From Candidatus Marispirochaeta associata (GTDB lineage: Bacteria; Spirochaetota; Spirochaetia; JC444; Marispirochaetaceae), in NCBI GenBank assembly GCA_001749745.1, contig JWTM01000229.1, forward strand, positions 1-55,809: a stretch of 55,809 bases of DNA. The letters are read 5' to 3'. Numbering within the stretch: position 1 is the first letter of the stretch; each line of letters starts with the position of its first letter. The position numbers and the translations under genes were made by a program. The notes under the pieces were generated by a model. That model was not told the DNA's origin and did no database searches. It saw nothing but the letters and a program-made list of their open reading frames with translations. Below are positions 41,454-51,711 of the stretch, piece after piece.

Positions 41454-41655
41454 ATGCCTGATGTGTATCGAACGCATGAAATGCGTGAGAATCGTCGCCC
41501 AGCGATTGGCCGCAGGCGGCATTGCAGCCCAAGTAAGCGCCAGGACGGCGCAAAGCCGAGACGTCCATGGATGGACGACAGTCGAGGCCGTGCGGCAGTA
41601 AATCCGCAGGATTTACGAGAGCAAGCGCAGGGTCGGGGGTAAAACCAACCTGTGT

Positions 41656-42396
41656 CTAAACCTCAACCTCCGGCGGAGCTTCCGGCGCAGTGCTAAGATC
41701 ACGATATACCCGGACTATGAGGATCGTGATAAAGCCGGTAAAAAGGGCGTAGACTATCATGGAAAGGACCACACCCAGTAAAGGAATAAGGGCTACAATA
41801 AAACTGGCAATACCGGTGAGGATTCCCAGCCCCAGAATCACCAGAAAGGTGATGAATGTGGCGCCGAAGTTCTTACCGACCGTCTTAAAGCTTTGACCTA
41901 TGGCCTTGAAGGCGCCCAGATCGTCGACCATGAGGGCGACCAGGGTAAACATTAGAAAGAAGGCCAGGATGATGCCGGGAAGAACGAGCAAGATAAAGCC
42001 CACACCGACTATGACGCCCATCAAAATCGAAGCGATAATGACCGGCACAATGCGGGAGATAACCCGGGACCATCCGTTCTGAAGAGTAGCTTTATCACCC
42101 TTAAGGGCCGTGTCCGCCATCGCGACGGTCATGCTGTGGGTTAATAGACCGACGAAGCCGCTGATAATACCGATAAGAAACATTCCGCCCGCAGCGACCC
42201 CGACGCCGGCCAGGGCCTGCTCCGGATTGGCTGCGATCTGCTCGCCAGAAAAACTACCGGCCATCGGTACGGCTGATCCGGCAAAGATGAGAGAAAGAAG
42301 TCCAGAAATAACGCTCGCCGCCAGCATGGGAATGAATATCAGGGGATTACCCTTCGCGATCGCTAAACTTTCCTTGATAATTCCACTTATACTCAT
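41656..42396 (-). CDS. Multi-TM membrane protein (DUF4013-like)
   Basis: 246 aa from the ATG at 42396, which has AGGAGG six bases ahead. Six hydrophobic helices (for example LIFIPMLAASVISGLLSLIFAG, GGMFLIGIISGFVGLLTHSMTVAMAD, VPVIIASILMGVIVGVGFILLVLPGIILAFFLMFTLVALMVDD, FITFLVILGLGILTGIASFIVALIPLLGVVLSMIVYALFTGFITI). The pattern (I..SL.I...NP..FIP...., LPGIILAFFLMF, DLGAFKAIGQSF) is common to bacterial DUF4013/glycerophosphodiester-phosphodiesterase membrane-domain proteins; function unknown. The promoter on the minus strand is TTGTCA (42455-42460)-N17-TAGCAT (42432-42437). The 202-bp gap to the kinase gene has no other feature apart from AT-rich stretches. Confidence 0.8.
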   Translation of the reverse strand: MSISGIIKESLAIAKGNPLIFIPMLAASVISGLLSLIFAGSAVPMAGSFSGEQIAANPEQALAGVGVAAGGMFLIGIISGFVGLLTHSMTVAMADTALKGDKATLQNGWSRVISRIVPVIIASILMGVIVGVGFILLVLPGIILAFFLMFTLVALMVDDLGAFKAIGQSFKTVGKNFGATFITFLVILGLGILTGIASFIVALIPLLGVVLSMIVYALFTGFITILIVRVYRDLSTAPEAPPEVEV

Positions 42397-42598
42397 ACAA
42401 CACCTCCTAAAGTCTTGTAGTGTCTCCCTATATGCTAAGGCTATTTGTCCGCCTTGACAAGTTCGATGAGTATACGAGGCTCGAGAGGCTGCCAATAAAT
42501 AAAAAAACTCAATTAATTAAAGGAAAGATACATCCAACCACCTGCTTAGGGTACAGTCTGAATATGAAGTAATCCCAATGACTGCAGGTCGATCAGGA

Positions 42599-44773
42599 TT
42601 ATTGTAAACTTGTTTGCGGAAAAGAAAAGATAAAAGTCGGATACGGCGTGCGTTGAAGTTCGATCGTCCCGTCCATCTGCTCGGTCAGGGAAGAGATCAA
42701 TCTCAATCCAATGGTATGGGGATTATCCAGCCGTATCGTTTCTGGAAAGGGTTGCCCGCTATTAGATACGGTCAGCAAAAGCGCACTGGATCCGGCATCG
42801 AACCTCAAATCGATAACAAAGAGAGATTCCTGACCCTCGGTAAAACCATGCTTGATCGCATTTGTTGCAAGTTCGTTGAGAATCAACCCTAAGGAGACGG
42901 CAGCCTTAGATGGTACCGTTATCCGCTCACAGCGGTTCTGCACAATGATTCGATGGGAGAAAAAATGCGAAAAAATTGTATCCAGAAGCTCCTCAAAATA
43001 GTCCCTCAATTGTACCTGGTCCAATTGACCGGCCTTGTAGAGCTTTTCATGAATAAGTCGAATCGCATCAACCTGGGCTTGAATATCCGATAGATCTACG
43101 GCTTCGCCTATTTCAGAATCCTTGATGGAGATTAAACTTCGTAGGATCGCCAGATTATTGTTGACCCGATGATTCAGTTCGTTCATGAGTATTCTATTCT
43201 CTTTGATTGCCGAAACGAGTTCCGCCTCCCGTTCCTCAAGTTCGGAAATATCACTGCAGACAACAAAAGCCCGGGAATAATTACCCTGTTCGTCAAGAAG
43301 CAACCTGGTTTTATCGAAGCGCCATATATAGGTGCCGTTCTTATGTCGAAAACGATACTTGCATGTATACTCTAGTTTTTTGGTTGAGATGGCCTCCGCC
43401 ACAATTGAACTGACTAGTTTTATATCATCAGGATGGATTCGCTCGGTTATGATCGAATCGACATGGCGCCCGAGTTCATCCTCCAGAGTGTAACCGAATA
43501 ACCTCTCATAGGCGGGAGATATGTATTCAATCTCTTTTTTACGATCAAAAACGATTAGTGCATCGAGGGAATTGTCGACGATCATGGCCAGTCTTTTTTC
43601 GTTTTCCCGGTGCTTCTCCTCCATCAGCTTTGGCTCGGTTATGTCCTGAAAAGTTCCATATACCCTGATGGGGCTTCCTTGGTCTGTATAGCAAACCCTA
43701 CCTAATACATGGGCGATGCGCGTCTCTCCTCTTCTTGTTTTGAAGCGGAGAATTGTATCGATCTCGCGATTATGGCGGATAAAATCGCTGATGTTTTCAT
43801 CAAATAATGCTGTGTCGTCGGGGTGAAGGTGCTCTTTGAATAGGGCATAGGAGGCTGTTACTGCTCCAGGCTCATATCCGAGGAGATGGAATAATTCATC
43901 AGACCAGTAGCCGTCACCGCTTACAGCATCCATATCCCAGCTGCCTAGTTTGGCGATATGCTGGGCATCCTTGAGCCGCTGTTCACTTTTCTGCAGGGAC
44001 TCTTCCAACTGCTTCATTGCTTTGATATCCACCCCGGTCGAGTAGAAGTAATCGCCGAAGGCTACGCTGTTCATGAGCAGAAACTGACCTGTTCCGGGGA
44101 AATAAATTTGCCAAGTATGCGGTTTTCCCTCCTCAAAGATCCGCTTTACGATGGGAAAAAAGACTCCGATTGGGTCAGAACCCGGCCAGATCTCGTCTGC
44201 AGTTTTTCCGATAACCTCATCCAGGCTCTTTCGCCAAGCCTTTAGACCTGCGGGGTTCACATCGACTAGTCTCCACGTTTTTATATTTCCCTCGGAATCA
44301 CGTATTACTTGCCAGAGATGTACCTCTTCGAGGGTATTCTCATAGAGGTACCGATATCTCTTTTCGCTCTCCGCAATCTTCTGTCTTGCATTGAAGAGTT
44401 TGAAGGCCATCCTTACCGACGCCAGCAGGACGGTTTCTCCTGAGTTCTTAAAGATATATCCGTAAGATGTAATGCCTTCCGTTTTCTCAACAGTTTTAGA
44501 ATCAGTATGGGATGAGAGGAAAACAGTCGGGATATCGTGCTTCTTTAGGATGAGTTCCGCTGTCTCGGTACCGGATAATGAATTCGGACCAAGGTCGATA
44601 TCCATCAGGATTAGATCTATATGAGTCTCCTCGATCGTGTCGATCGCTTCCGTGTCGCTGTGTACGGTAACAACTTTATAGCCATGCTCTTCCAGCAAAG
44701 CGGCTTCACCCATGGCGACGACAACTTCATCCTCCACTAAGAGGATGGTTTGGGCCGGATCAGACATTGACAT
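42599..44773 (-). CDS. [17 protein letters not shown] sensor histidine kinase (HisKA_2 type)
   Basis: 724 aa from the ATG at 44773 (GGAG six bases ahead). Order: receiver domain (about 8-120; ILLVEDEVVVAMGEAALLEEHG, phospho-Asp in LILMDIDLG), three PAS domains (about 135-255, 275-390, 400-515; for example LRFKTRRGETRIAHVLGRVCYTDQGSPIRVYGTFQDITEPK), then a HisKA_2 dimerisation helix with the phospho-His in LMNELNHRVNNNLAILRSLISIKDSEIG and an HATPase (LILNELATNAIKHGFTEGQESLFVIDLRF). No TM helix, so it senses a cytoplasmic cue. HisKA_2 kinases often drive orphan receivers; no cognate receiver gene is adjacent. The N-terminal receiver suggests feedback from another system. Confidence 0.9.
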   Translation of the reverse strand: MSMSDPAQTILLVEDEVVVAMGEAALLEEHGYKVVTVHSDTEAIDTIEETHIDLILMDIDLGPNSLSGTETAELILKKHDIPTVFLSSHTDSKTVEKTEGITSYGYIFKNSGETVLLASVRMAFKLFNARQKIAESEKRYRYLYENTLEEVHLWQVIRDSEGNIKTWRLVDVNPAGLKAWRKSLDEVIGKTADEIWPGSDPIGVFFPIVKRIFEEGKPHTWQIYFPGTGQFLLMNSVAFGDYFYSTGVDIKAMKQLEESLQKSEQRLKDAQHIAKLGSWDMDAVSGDGYWSDELFHLLGYEPGAVTASYALFKEHLHPDDTALFDENISDFIRHNREIDTILRFKTRRGETRIAHVLGRVCYTDQGSPIRVYGTFQDITEPKLMEEKHRENEKRLAMIVDNSLDALIVFDRKKEIEYISPAYERLFGYTLEDELGRHVDSIITERIHPDDIKLVSSIVAEAISTKKLEYTCKYRFRHKNGTYIWRFDKTRLLLDEQGNYSRAFVVCSDISELEEREAELVSAIKENRILMNELNHRVNNNLAILRSLISIKDSEIGEAVDLSDIQAQVDAIRLIHEKLYKAGQLDQVQLRDYFEELLDTIFSHFFSHRIIVQNRCERITVPSKAAVSLGLILNELATNAIKHGFTEGQESLFVIDLRFDAGSSALLLTVSNSGQPFPETIRLDNPHTIGLRLISSLTEQMDGTIELQRTPYPTFIFSFPQTSLQ

Positions 44774-44864
44774 CGGCAACTCCAAAGATCTCTTCTAATT
44801 CATTATAGAATGGAAACCGGGCAAATGCAAAATAAACTATATATTGAGCGTGAAACCTTCAGCC

Positions 44865-46289
44865 TCAGGTGAGCACGGTAAGTATCGCCATCGCCAGAAA
44901 TACTCCCGCCAGAATCAGCTTAACCAGGGCAACCCGACGGGAGAAAAAGTCCGAGATCTTCGGCAACGAGACGCCTGCGTACGAAACGCCGAAGACCAGT
45001 ACCAGGGGTAGAATAAAGGCTAGATTATAGCCCGCCAGTAGTAGATAGGCCCTCAAGTCGGCCTCGTTGCGGGCAAGATGCATGATAACCGGCAGATAGA
45101 CCTGCCCCGTGCAGGAGAACTCGAAGATGGTGACCAATAGGCCGAGGGCGACGGTACCGAGAATAAGGGAGCCGCTTCGTAGCCGGCTGCGCACTACTCC
45201 GTGTATACGCCGTTTCATCTCCTTGGAGAGCTGCAGACTCATTTCACCGGTTCTGCCTCGCCGGGCCAACCAGGCATCCCGTAGACTGAGAACAGCCAGA
45301 AGCAGCAGGCCCAGAATGAGGAGCCAGCGCACTGCCCGCACCAGAATCGGGAAGACGAAGAGGGTTCTAACGGCGGCGAAGAGCCCCAACCCGGCTGCAA
45401 AATAGCCGGTAAAGACCGTCACGGTGAAAACACCTCCCACAAGCAGTATCTGCCGTCTGCTTCGTCCCGTCAAAGCCAGCATGGAGACGAGAAAGAGGAT
45501 CGTCGAGAAGGCGCAGGGATTCACCCCGTCGGCGAGCCCGGCGAGCAGCACTGCGGCAATAGAAAAGCTCCGCCAAGATTCTCCCGGCGAGGAGGCCGCG
45601 GGCTCCGAGCTCGCATCTCCCCTGAGTAGAGCTGGCAGTCGGCGCTCTATCGCGTCGAGTCCCTGCAGGATTCTCCCGTCGATAATCATCAACGGAAACT
45701 CATCCAGCGGCGCCTCGAGCTCTTCCAAGCGTAAGAGAAGCTCATCCATCACGGCCGGATCGAGAATGTCGTGCTCTATCAGCCTCAGCCCCTGGGGAAG
45801 TCGCTCCAGGAAGGCGGCGCACTCGCTGCAGCTCGCATCGGCGTAGAAGTCGGCCGTAAGGAGGGATTCACCTTCAAGCACCTCGACTGAATCGGGGTCG
45901 CTGCGGGACGCGGAGAACTCTTCGTCACTAGAGGGCAGCACCTTAAGGGAGACCTTGATACGCCCCATCTCGCTGGAATCAGCCCTGCGGGTATAAACCA
46001 GCATCCGCTCGGCCTCGCCGACCAGGCCGCTTGTATCGAAGCGGAAAAGAAGTGTCCCCCTTTCGCCGGCCTCGAGCCGCAGTTGAGATTCCCGGGGGGA
46101 TAAACAGGAACAAGTCGAGAGAAAGCTATAGTCCGCCGCCTCCGGACCGGGATTGCGTACCGCCACACTGAACTCCCGCACAAGGCCTTCGGGGGCATCG
46201 GGAAGCCGGATCTCGGATTCGATCTGGGCCGAAAGAATCATCGGAAAACTTACTATAAGCAGCAGCACTAAGATCAGATTCCGGCGCAC
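44865..46289 (-). CDS. DUF1573 - thioredoxin-like - CcdA/DsbD membrane fusion protein
   Basis: 474 aa with a GTG start (GGAGG eight bases ahead). Signal peptide at 1-21; DUF1573-like beta-domain (about 22-120) with the C60-S-C62 motif; thioredoxin-like part (about 145-220) with a CxxC in DASC154-SEC157 followed by FPLMIIDGRILQG; then six TM helices of the CcdA/DsbD type (about 243-474) with the paired Cys in ADGVNPC259AF and IFEFSC393TGQVYLP. Expected to carry electrons from cytoplasmic thioredoxin across the membrane to a periplasmic partner. Joining a DUF1573 domain to this machinery is unusual. A 17-bp palindrome lies upstream (46322-46338). Confidence 0.85.
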   Translation of the reverse strand: MRRNLILVLLLIVSFPMILSAQIESEIRLPDAPEGLVREFSVAVRNPGPEAADYSFLSTCSCLSPRESQLRLEAGERGTLLFRFDTSGLVGEAERMLVYTRRADSSEMGRIKVSLKVLPSSDEEFSASRSDPDSVEVLEGESLLTADFYADASCSECAAFLERLPQGLRLIEHDILDPAVMDELLLRLEELEAPLDEFPLMIIDGRILQGLDAIERRLPALLRGDASSEPAASSPGESWRSFSIAAVLLAGLADGVNPCAFSTILFLVSMLALTGRSRRQILLVGGVFTVTVFTGYFAAGLGLFAAVRTLFVFPILVRAVRWLLILGLLLLAVLSLRDAWLARRGRTGEMSLQLSKEMKRRIHGVVRSRLRSGSLILGTVALGLLVTIFEFSCTGQVYLPVIMHLARNEADLRAYLLLAGYNLAFILPLVLVFGVSYAGVSLPKISDFFSRRVALVKLILAGVFLAMAILTVLT

Positions 46290-46321
46290 GACAGAGACCT
46301 CCGTATTGAGAGTTCGCTCAC

Positions 46322-46338
46322 AGCATACACAGTATGCT
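46322..46338. promoter_or_regulatory. 17-bp palindrome upstream of the CcdA/DsbD fusion gene
   Basis: AGCATACACAGTATGCT, perfect 7-bp arms around ACA, 33 bp upstream of the start. The rest of the 204-bp divergent gap holds ATTTACGTAAAT (46369-46380, also a palindrome) and a weak promoter candidate for the next gene, TTGCTA (46441-46446)-N18-CATTAT (46465-46470). Confidence 0.35.
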
Positions 46339-46493
46339 TCGCCTACAGCAACGGGGGATCAAAATCGCATTTACGTAAATTAAACCGTTTTTTAATCCTT
46401 TTGCGTAGAAACAATCTTTTTATTAACGCAAATTCACTTTTTGCTATCGTTCTACAGGATTGTGCATTATACTGCAGTAGTAATGAGTAGGGT

Positions 46494-49463
46494 ATGGAAC
46501 TCGAGGAACTGAACTACTACTACAACAAATTCAAGTACGGGCAGGATAACTTCCACAACCTGATGCAGTGGCGGGTGCGGAAGATCCTCCTAATCTCGAC
46601 CTTCTACGACGCCTATACCTTCGAACACGACGGGCGTCTCTCGGAACAGATCGTGGGCGACTACATGCAGCTCAATCTTACCTCGGTTCCGCAGATTACC
46701 TCGGTACCCACTGCTGACGAAGCGCTGCGGGTCCTCGCGGAGGAGCAGTTCGATCTGGTTATCGCCACGATGCGCATGGGTGGGCCGACGCCGCCGGATC
46801 TCTCCCGGGAGATTCACCGCGAACATCCCGATCTTCCGGTAAATCTACTCTTAACCTCCCGCACGGACGTGACCTATATCGAGCATAACCCCGATTGGCT
46901 GGGAGAGATCAACAACGTCTTCCTCTGGACGGGGGATTCGAAGCTCTTCATCGCCATGGTCAAATCGGTCGAGGATCAATGGAACACCCCCTTCGATACC
47001 GAAACCGGACTGGTGCGGACTATTTTACTGGTAGAGGACTCTATCGTCTTCCGGTCCCGTTACCTCCCCCTGCTCTACGAAGAGATCATGACCCAGACGC
47101 AGCGGCTGATCTCCGAGGAGCTGAACGATAACCAGAAGTTCTACCGCATGCGGACCCGCCCCAAGGTGCTTCTGGCCAAGAGCTACGAAGAGGCGATGGA
47201 GTACTGCCGGCGCTACCGGCCCTATCTGCTCTCGGTTATCTCCGATGTAGAGTATCTCCGCAACGGCCGTCTGGATCGGGAGGCCGGCATCGCCCTGGTA
47301 CGCACCCTCAATCTGGAAGAGTGGGACGTGAGCCTCTTGCTCCAATCATCGGACAAGCGCTTCCGCCAGCAGGCGGAGTCGATCGGCGCCACCTTCATCC
47401 ACAAGAATTCACCTACCCTGCTGAAGGAGTTGCGCCACTACATCCTTCGGGAGCTGGGATTCGGTGATTTTATATTCCGCGATGCCGAGGGGAAGGAGAT
47501 CGCCCGGGCCGGATCGATCAGCGAGATGGAACAGGTTCTGCCGAGGATCCCCACCGACTCATTTCTCTATCATAGCCAGAAGAATCACTTCTCCGCCTGG
47601 CTGATCGCCCATGGGGAGTTTCAGATCGCCCGTAAGGTGCGGCCGGTTCACGAGCGAGACTTCTCATCCACCGAGGAGCACCGGGAGTTCGTGCTCAAGG
47701 CCTTCCGGGACGTCCATATTCAGCGCAACCGCGGTAAGATAGTCACCTTTTCTACGGCAATAATGAACAATCATGAACTGATCCTCACCATGCGGGACGG
47801 TTCGCTGGGGGGGAAAGGGAGGGGACTCGCTTTTTCCAACTCCATCATCGTTACTATGGAGCTGGAGCGCCGCTTTCCGGGCACCCACATTCGGATTCCC
47901 CGTACGGCAATAATCGGTACCGACGAGTTCGACGAATTCCTGGAGCGAGAACAGATCCGCGACCGGGTGGAGGGGCTGGATGACGACGCGATTCAGCAGC
48001 TCTTTCTGGCGGGGACGCTCTCCGAGGCGCTCTCCGACCTCTTGAAGGAGTTTCTCGGCAATACCAACCTCCCCTTGGCGGTACGCTCATCTTCACTCCT
48101 GGAGGATTCGCAAACCCTCCCCTTCGCCGGGGTCTATAACACCTACATGATCCCCAACAATGATCCTGAGGAGGAGGTAAAGCTGAAGCAGCTCTGCGAC
48201 GCCGTCAAGCTGGTCTTTGCCTCCGCCTTTCTGGAAGAGGCGCAGAGCTATCTGCGGGGATTCAACTACCGGCCGGATGAGGAGAAGATGGCGGTGATCA
48301 TTCAGGAGTTGATCGGACGGGAACATCAGGGCTTGTTCTATCCCGATTTTTCCGGAGTGGCCCAATCCTACAACTTCTACCCTATATCCGGCATGCGACA
48401 CCACGAGGCGGTTGCCTCCCTCGCCCTGGGGCTCGGGAAAGCGGTGGTCGACGGAGAGAATATATTCCGCTACTGTCCCGAACACCCCTCGATCTCTTAC
48501 CTTCCCCCCGACCTGCTCATCAAGAACAGCCAGAACCGCTTTTACGCCCTGGATCTCGACAATAGCCGTCCCGACCTGCGGGCGGAAGACGGGGGAAGCC
48601 TGGCTTGCGCCGGGATCGACCGGGCCCAGGAACACGGGAGCCTGGATCATCTGGCGGCAGTCTGGGACGGCTACTCCTTGAAGGAGGACCCCTTCGCCAA
48701 GGGACCGCGGGTGCTCACCTTTCCCGACATCGTCAAGTACGACTATTTTCCCCTCAATAAGATCCTGTTGGAACTCTTGAGCATCTTCGAGGCTGCCCTG
48801 GGTACGGCGGTAGAGATCGAGTTCACTGTGGACCTGCATCCCTCGGAAGAGAGCGGCGTGCTCCCGACCTTCTATCTCTTGCAGGTCCGGCCGTTGACCA
48901 CCGCCAATATCTCGGGCGAGGTCAGCCTCAAGAAGGCGGACGATCCCTCCTTGATACTCGTCTCCGAGGAGGCCATGGGTCACGGTCTTTTTAGCTCCCT
49001 GCGGAACCTGATCTTCATTCCCCCGGAGCGCTTCGACAGTACCCGCACCCTGGAGATCCAACGGGAGCTGGCCGAATTCAACGAGGAGCTCTGCCTGGAG
49101 GATAAGCACTATATCTTGATCGGTCCGGGACGCTGGGGATCCCGCGACCGCTTCCTGGGTGTTCCCGTTACCTGGGCCCAGATCAGAAACGCAGGCCTAA
49201 TCGTCGAGACGGAGATAGAGAACTTCAACGCCGAGCCCAGCCAAGGAACCCACTTTTTTCATAACCTGACCGCCCAGAACATCGGCTATTTGACGGTAAA
49301 GACGGGTACCCGCGACCAGTCCCGGATCGACTGGGCGTGGCTCCTCGACCAGCCGCGACGCCGGGAGGGAGAGTTCTGCATTCACCTGGAGAGCACGGAG
49401 CCCTTCCCGGTACGGATCGACGGCCGGTCGGGCAAGGCCGAGATCGAGAGACCAAGCAGTTGA
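46494..49463 (+). CDS. Receiver-like and PEP-synthase-type ATP-grasp fusion protein
   Basis: 989 aa. Two receiver-fold domains: residues about 30-160, where the phospho-Asp position holds Ala (DLVIATMRM), and about 175-320, which keeps E181/D182, D251 in SVISDVEYLRNG and K304. Then a PEP synthase/PPDK N-terminal ATP-binding domain: GSLGGKGRGLAF (436-447), LAVRSSSLLEDSQTLPFAGVYNTY (528-551), IIQELIGREHQGLFYPDFSGVAQSYNFYP and ending with LQVRPLT (about 800). There is no His swivel domain and no PEP-binding barrel; instead about 180 unassigned C-terminal residues with YILIGPGRWGSRDRFLGVPVTWAQI. Likely a regulated ATP-dependent phosphotransferase. Lies 47 bp upstream of gdhA. Confidence 0.85.
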   Translation: MELEELNYYYNKFKYGQDNFHNLMQWRVRKILLISTFYDAYTFEHDGRLSEQIVGDYMQLNLTSVPQITSVPTADEALRVLAEEQFDLVIATMRMGGPTPPDLSREIHREHPDLPVNLLLTSRTDVTYIEHNPDWLGEINNVFLWTGDSKLFIAMVKSVEDQWNTPFDTETGLVRTILLVEDSIVFRSRYLPLLYEEIMTQTQRLISEELNDNQKFYRMRTRPKVLLAKSYEEAMEYCRRYRPYLLSVISDVEYLRNGRLDREAGIALVRTLNLEEWDVSLLLQSSDKRFRQQAESIGATFIHKNSPTLLKELRHYILRELGFGDFIFRDAEGKEIARAGSISEMEQVLPRIPTDSFLYHSQKNHFSAWLIAHGEFQIARKVRPVHERDFSSTEEHREFVLKAFRDVHIQRNRGKIVTFSTAIMNNHELILTMRDGSLGGKGRGLAFSNSIIVTMELERRFPGTHIRIPRTAIIGTDEFDEFLEREQIRDRVEGLDDDAIQQLFLAGTLSEALSDLLKEFLGNTNLPLAVRSSSLLEDSQTLPFAGVYNTYMIPNNDPEEEVKLKQLCDAVKLVFASAFLEEAQSYLRGFNYRPDEEKMAVIIQELIGREHQGLFYPDFSGVAQSYNFYPISGMRHHEAVASLALGLGKAVVDGENIFRYCPEHPSISYLPPDLLIKNSQNRFYALDLDNSRPDLRAEDGGSLACAGIDRAQEHGSLDHLAAVWDGYSLKEDPFAKGPRVLTFPDIVKYDYFPLNKILLELLSIFEAALGTAVEIEFTVDLHPSEESGVLPTFYLLQVRPLTTANISGEVSLKKADDPSLILVSEEAMGHGLFSSLRNLIFIPPERFDSTRTLEIQRELAEFNEELCLEDKHYILIGPGRWGSRDRFLGVPVTWAQIRNAGLIVETEIENFNAEPSQGTHFFHNLTAQNIGYLTVKTGTRDQSRIDWAWLLDQPRRREGEFCIHLESTEPFPVRIDGRSGKAEIERPSS

Positions 49464-49501
49464 TAACCGGGTGGAAATCCATCCGATGATTTTTTGAATA
49501 A

Positions 49502-50854
<1,353 letters not shown>

Positions 50855-50860
50855 GGACTA

Positions 50861-51676
50861 CTAATCGACTTTCTCTGGTCCCGGGGAGTGCTCTCCGGGA
50901 CCTTCTTTTTGGGCTTCCTGGGCAAGAGATCGTTCTATAATCCGAATCTGATGCAGACTCATGGCCGCCGGAATCCCTAAGCGGCTGCCGTCGGGAATCA
51001 CCGTTCCCCGACGGATCATGGAGTTAACCCCGATAACGCAGTTCTTTCCGATCGATACCCCGGGCGAGATATAGGCATGGGCGCCGATGAGGGTGCCTTC
51101 CCCGATTTCAGTCCGTTCGAGGATGATGTAGTTTCCTTGAAAGATATGGCAGCTGATCTCGGCCCTGGCGCCGATAACGACGTTCTTACCGATCTTCAAG
51201 AGATAGGCGTCCGGCAGAGTGTATGAGTTCAGCTGGGCGTTGCGTCCGATATCCGCCCCCATGAGCCGGTAGAACCAGACCAGGAAAAAGGTGTTCCTGA
51301 CCAGCGGCAATACCAGGTGAGAGGCGATCCCGTAGAGCCCCGAGGCGAACATCCAGCGAATGCCGGTTAGCGAACCGACTCGGTAACGCCCCGGCTTGAT
51401 CCGCGCCACGGCCAGACACATTGCAATGCCCATAACCAGTACACCCCAGACATGGAAGATCCAGATCGAGACGGCGATAACCATCGCGAAGCGGACGATA
51501 TACCAGTAGGTATAGCTCCCGTTGGTTACCACCTCGATGAAGGTGGCCAGGTGGGAGGCTATCCAGAGGGAGGGCGCCGCAAGAGTGAGACCGAGCACGA
51601 AGACGTACATTCCGGAAGCCAATAGAGTTACCAGGATCTGAAGGAAGCGGGAGTAGAGGAGATCGGGGCGCTGCAT
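50861..51676 (-). CDS. Membrane protein with hexapeptide-repeat (LbH) acyltransferase domain
   Basis: 271 aa from the ATG at 51676. Several hydrophobic helices in the first 130 residues (LQILVTLLASGMYVFVLGLTLAAPSLWIASHLATFIEVV, IVRFAMVIAVSIWIFHVWGVLVMGIAMCL), then a left-handed beta-helix: MGADIGRNAQLNSYTLPDAYLLKIGKNVVIGARAEISCHIFQGNYIILERTEIGEGTLIGAHAYISPGVSIGKNCVIGVNSMIRRGTVIPDG. LbH domains commonly acylate sugars or serve as trimeric scaffolds. The C-terminal residues (EGPGEHSPGPEKVD) are encoded by the stem of the gdhA terminator. A possible leaderless promoter lies in front. Confidence 0.85.
   Translation of the reverse strand: MQRPDLLYSRFLQILVTLLASGMYVFVLGLTLAAPSLWIASHLATFIEVVTNGSYTYWYIVRFAMVIAVSIWIFHVWGVLVMGIAMCLAVARIKPGRYRVGSLTGIRWMFASGLYGIASHLVLPLVRNTFFLVWFYRLMGADIGRNAQLNSYTLPDAYLLKIGKNVVIGARAEISCHIFQGNYIILERTEIGEGTLIGAHAYISPGVSIGKNCVIGVNSMIRRGTVIPDGSRLGIPAAMSLHQIRIIERSLAQEAQKEGPGEHSPGPEKVD
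50877..50910 (+). terminator. gdhA terminator, inside the end of the convergent gene
   Basis: GGTCCCGG (50877-50884) pairs with CCGGGACC (50895-50902), with inner GGAG/CTCT closing to a 2-base loop, followed by TTCTTTTT. It lies 23 bp after the gdhA stop and entirely within the last codons of the opposite gene. Confidence 0.88.
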
Positions 51677-51682
51677 AGCGGG

Positions 51683-51711
51683 AGTATAGCAAATCACCTC
51701 GGCGAGGTCAC
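51683..51711 (-). promoter_or_regulatory. Promoter of LbH gene, apparently leaderless
   Basis: On the minus strand, GTGACC (51706-51711), 17-bp spacer, TATACT (51683-51688), six bases, then ATG at 51676. The -35 overlaps the stop of the preceding gene. No Shine-Dalgarno site. Confidence 0.55.

Noticed and set aside
41103..41655. CRISPR array or second tRNA in the repeat region
   Set aside because: Units are of unequal length with no constant direct repeat/spacer pattern; only the 3' ten bases of the tRNA recur, with no cloverleaf.
48093..49109. 338-codon minus-strand frame
   Set aside because: Lies wholly within the conserved ATP-grasp fusion gene and has no family features.
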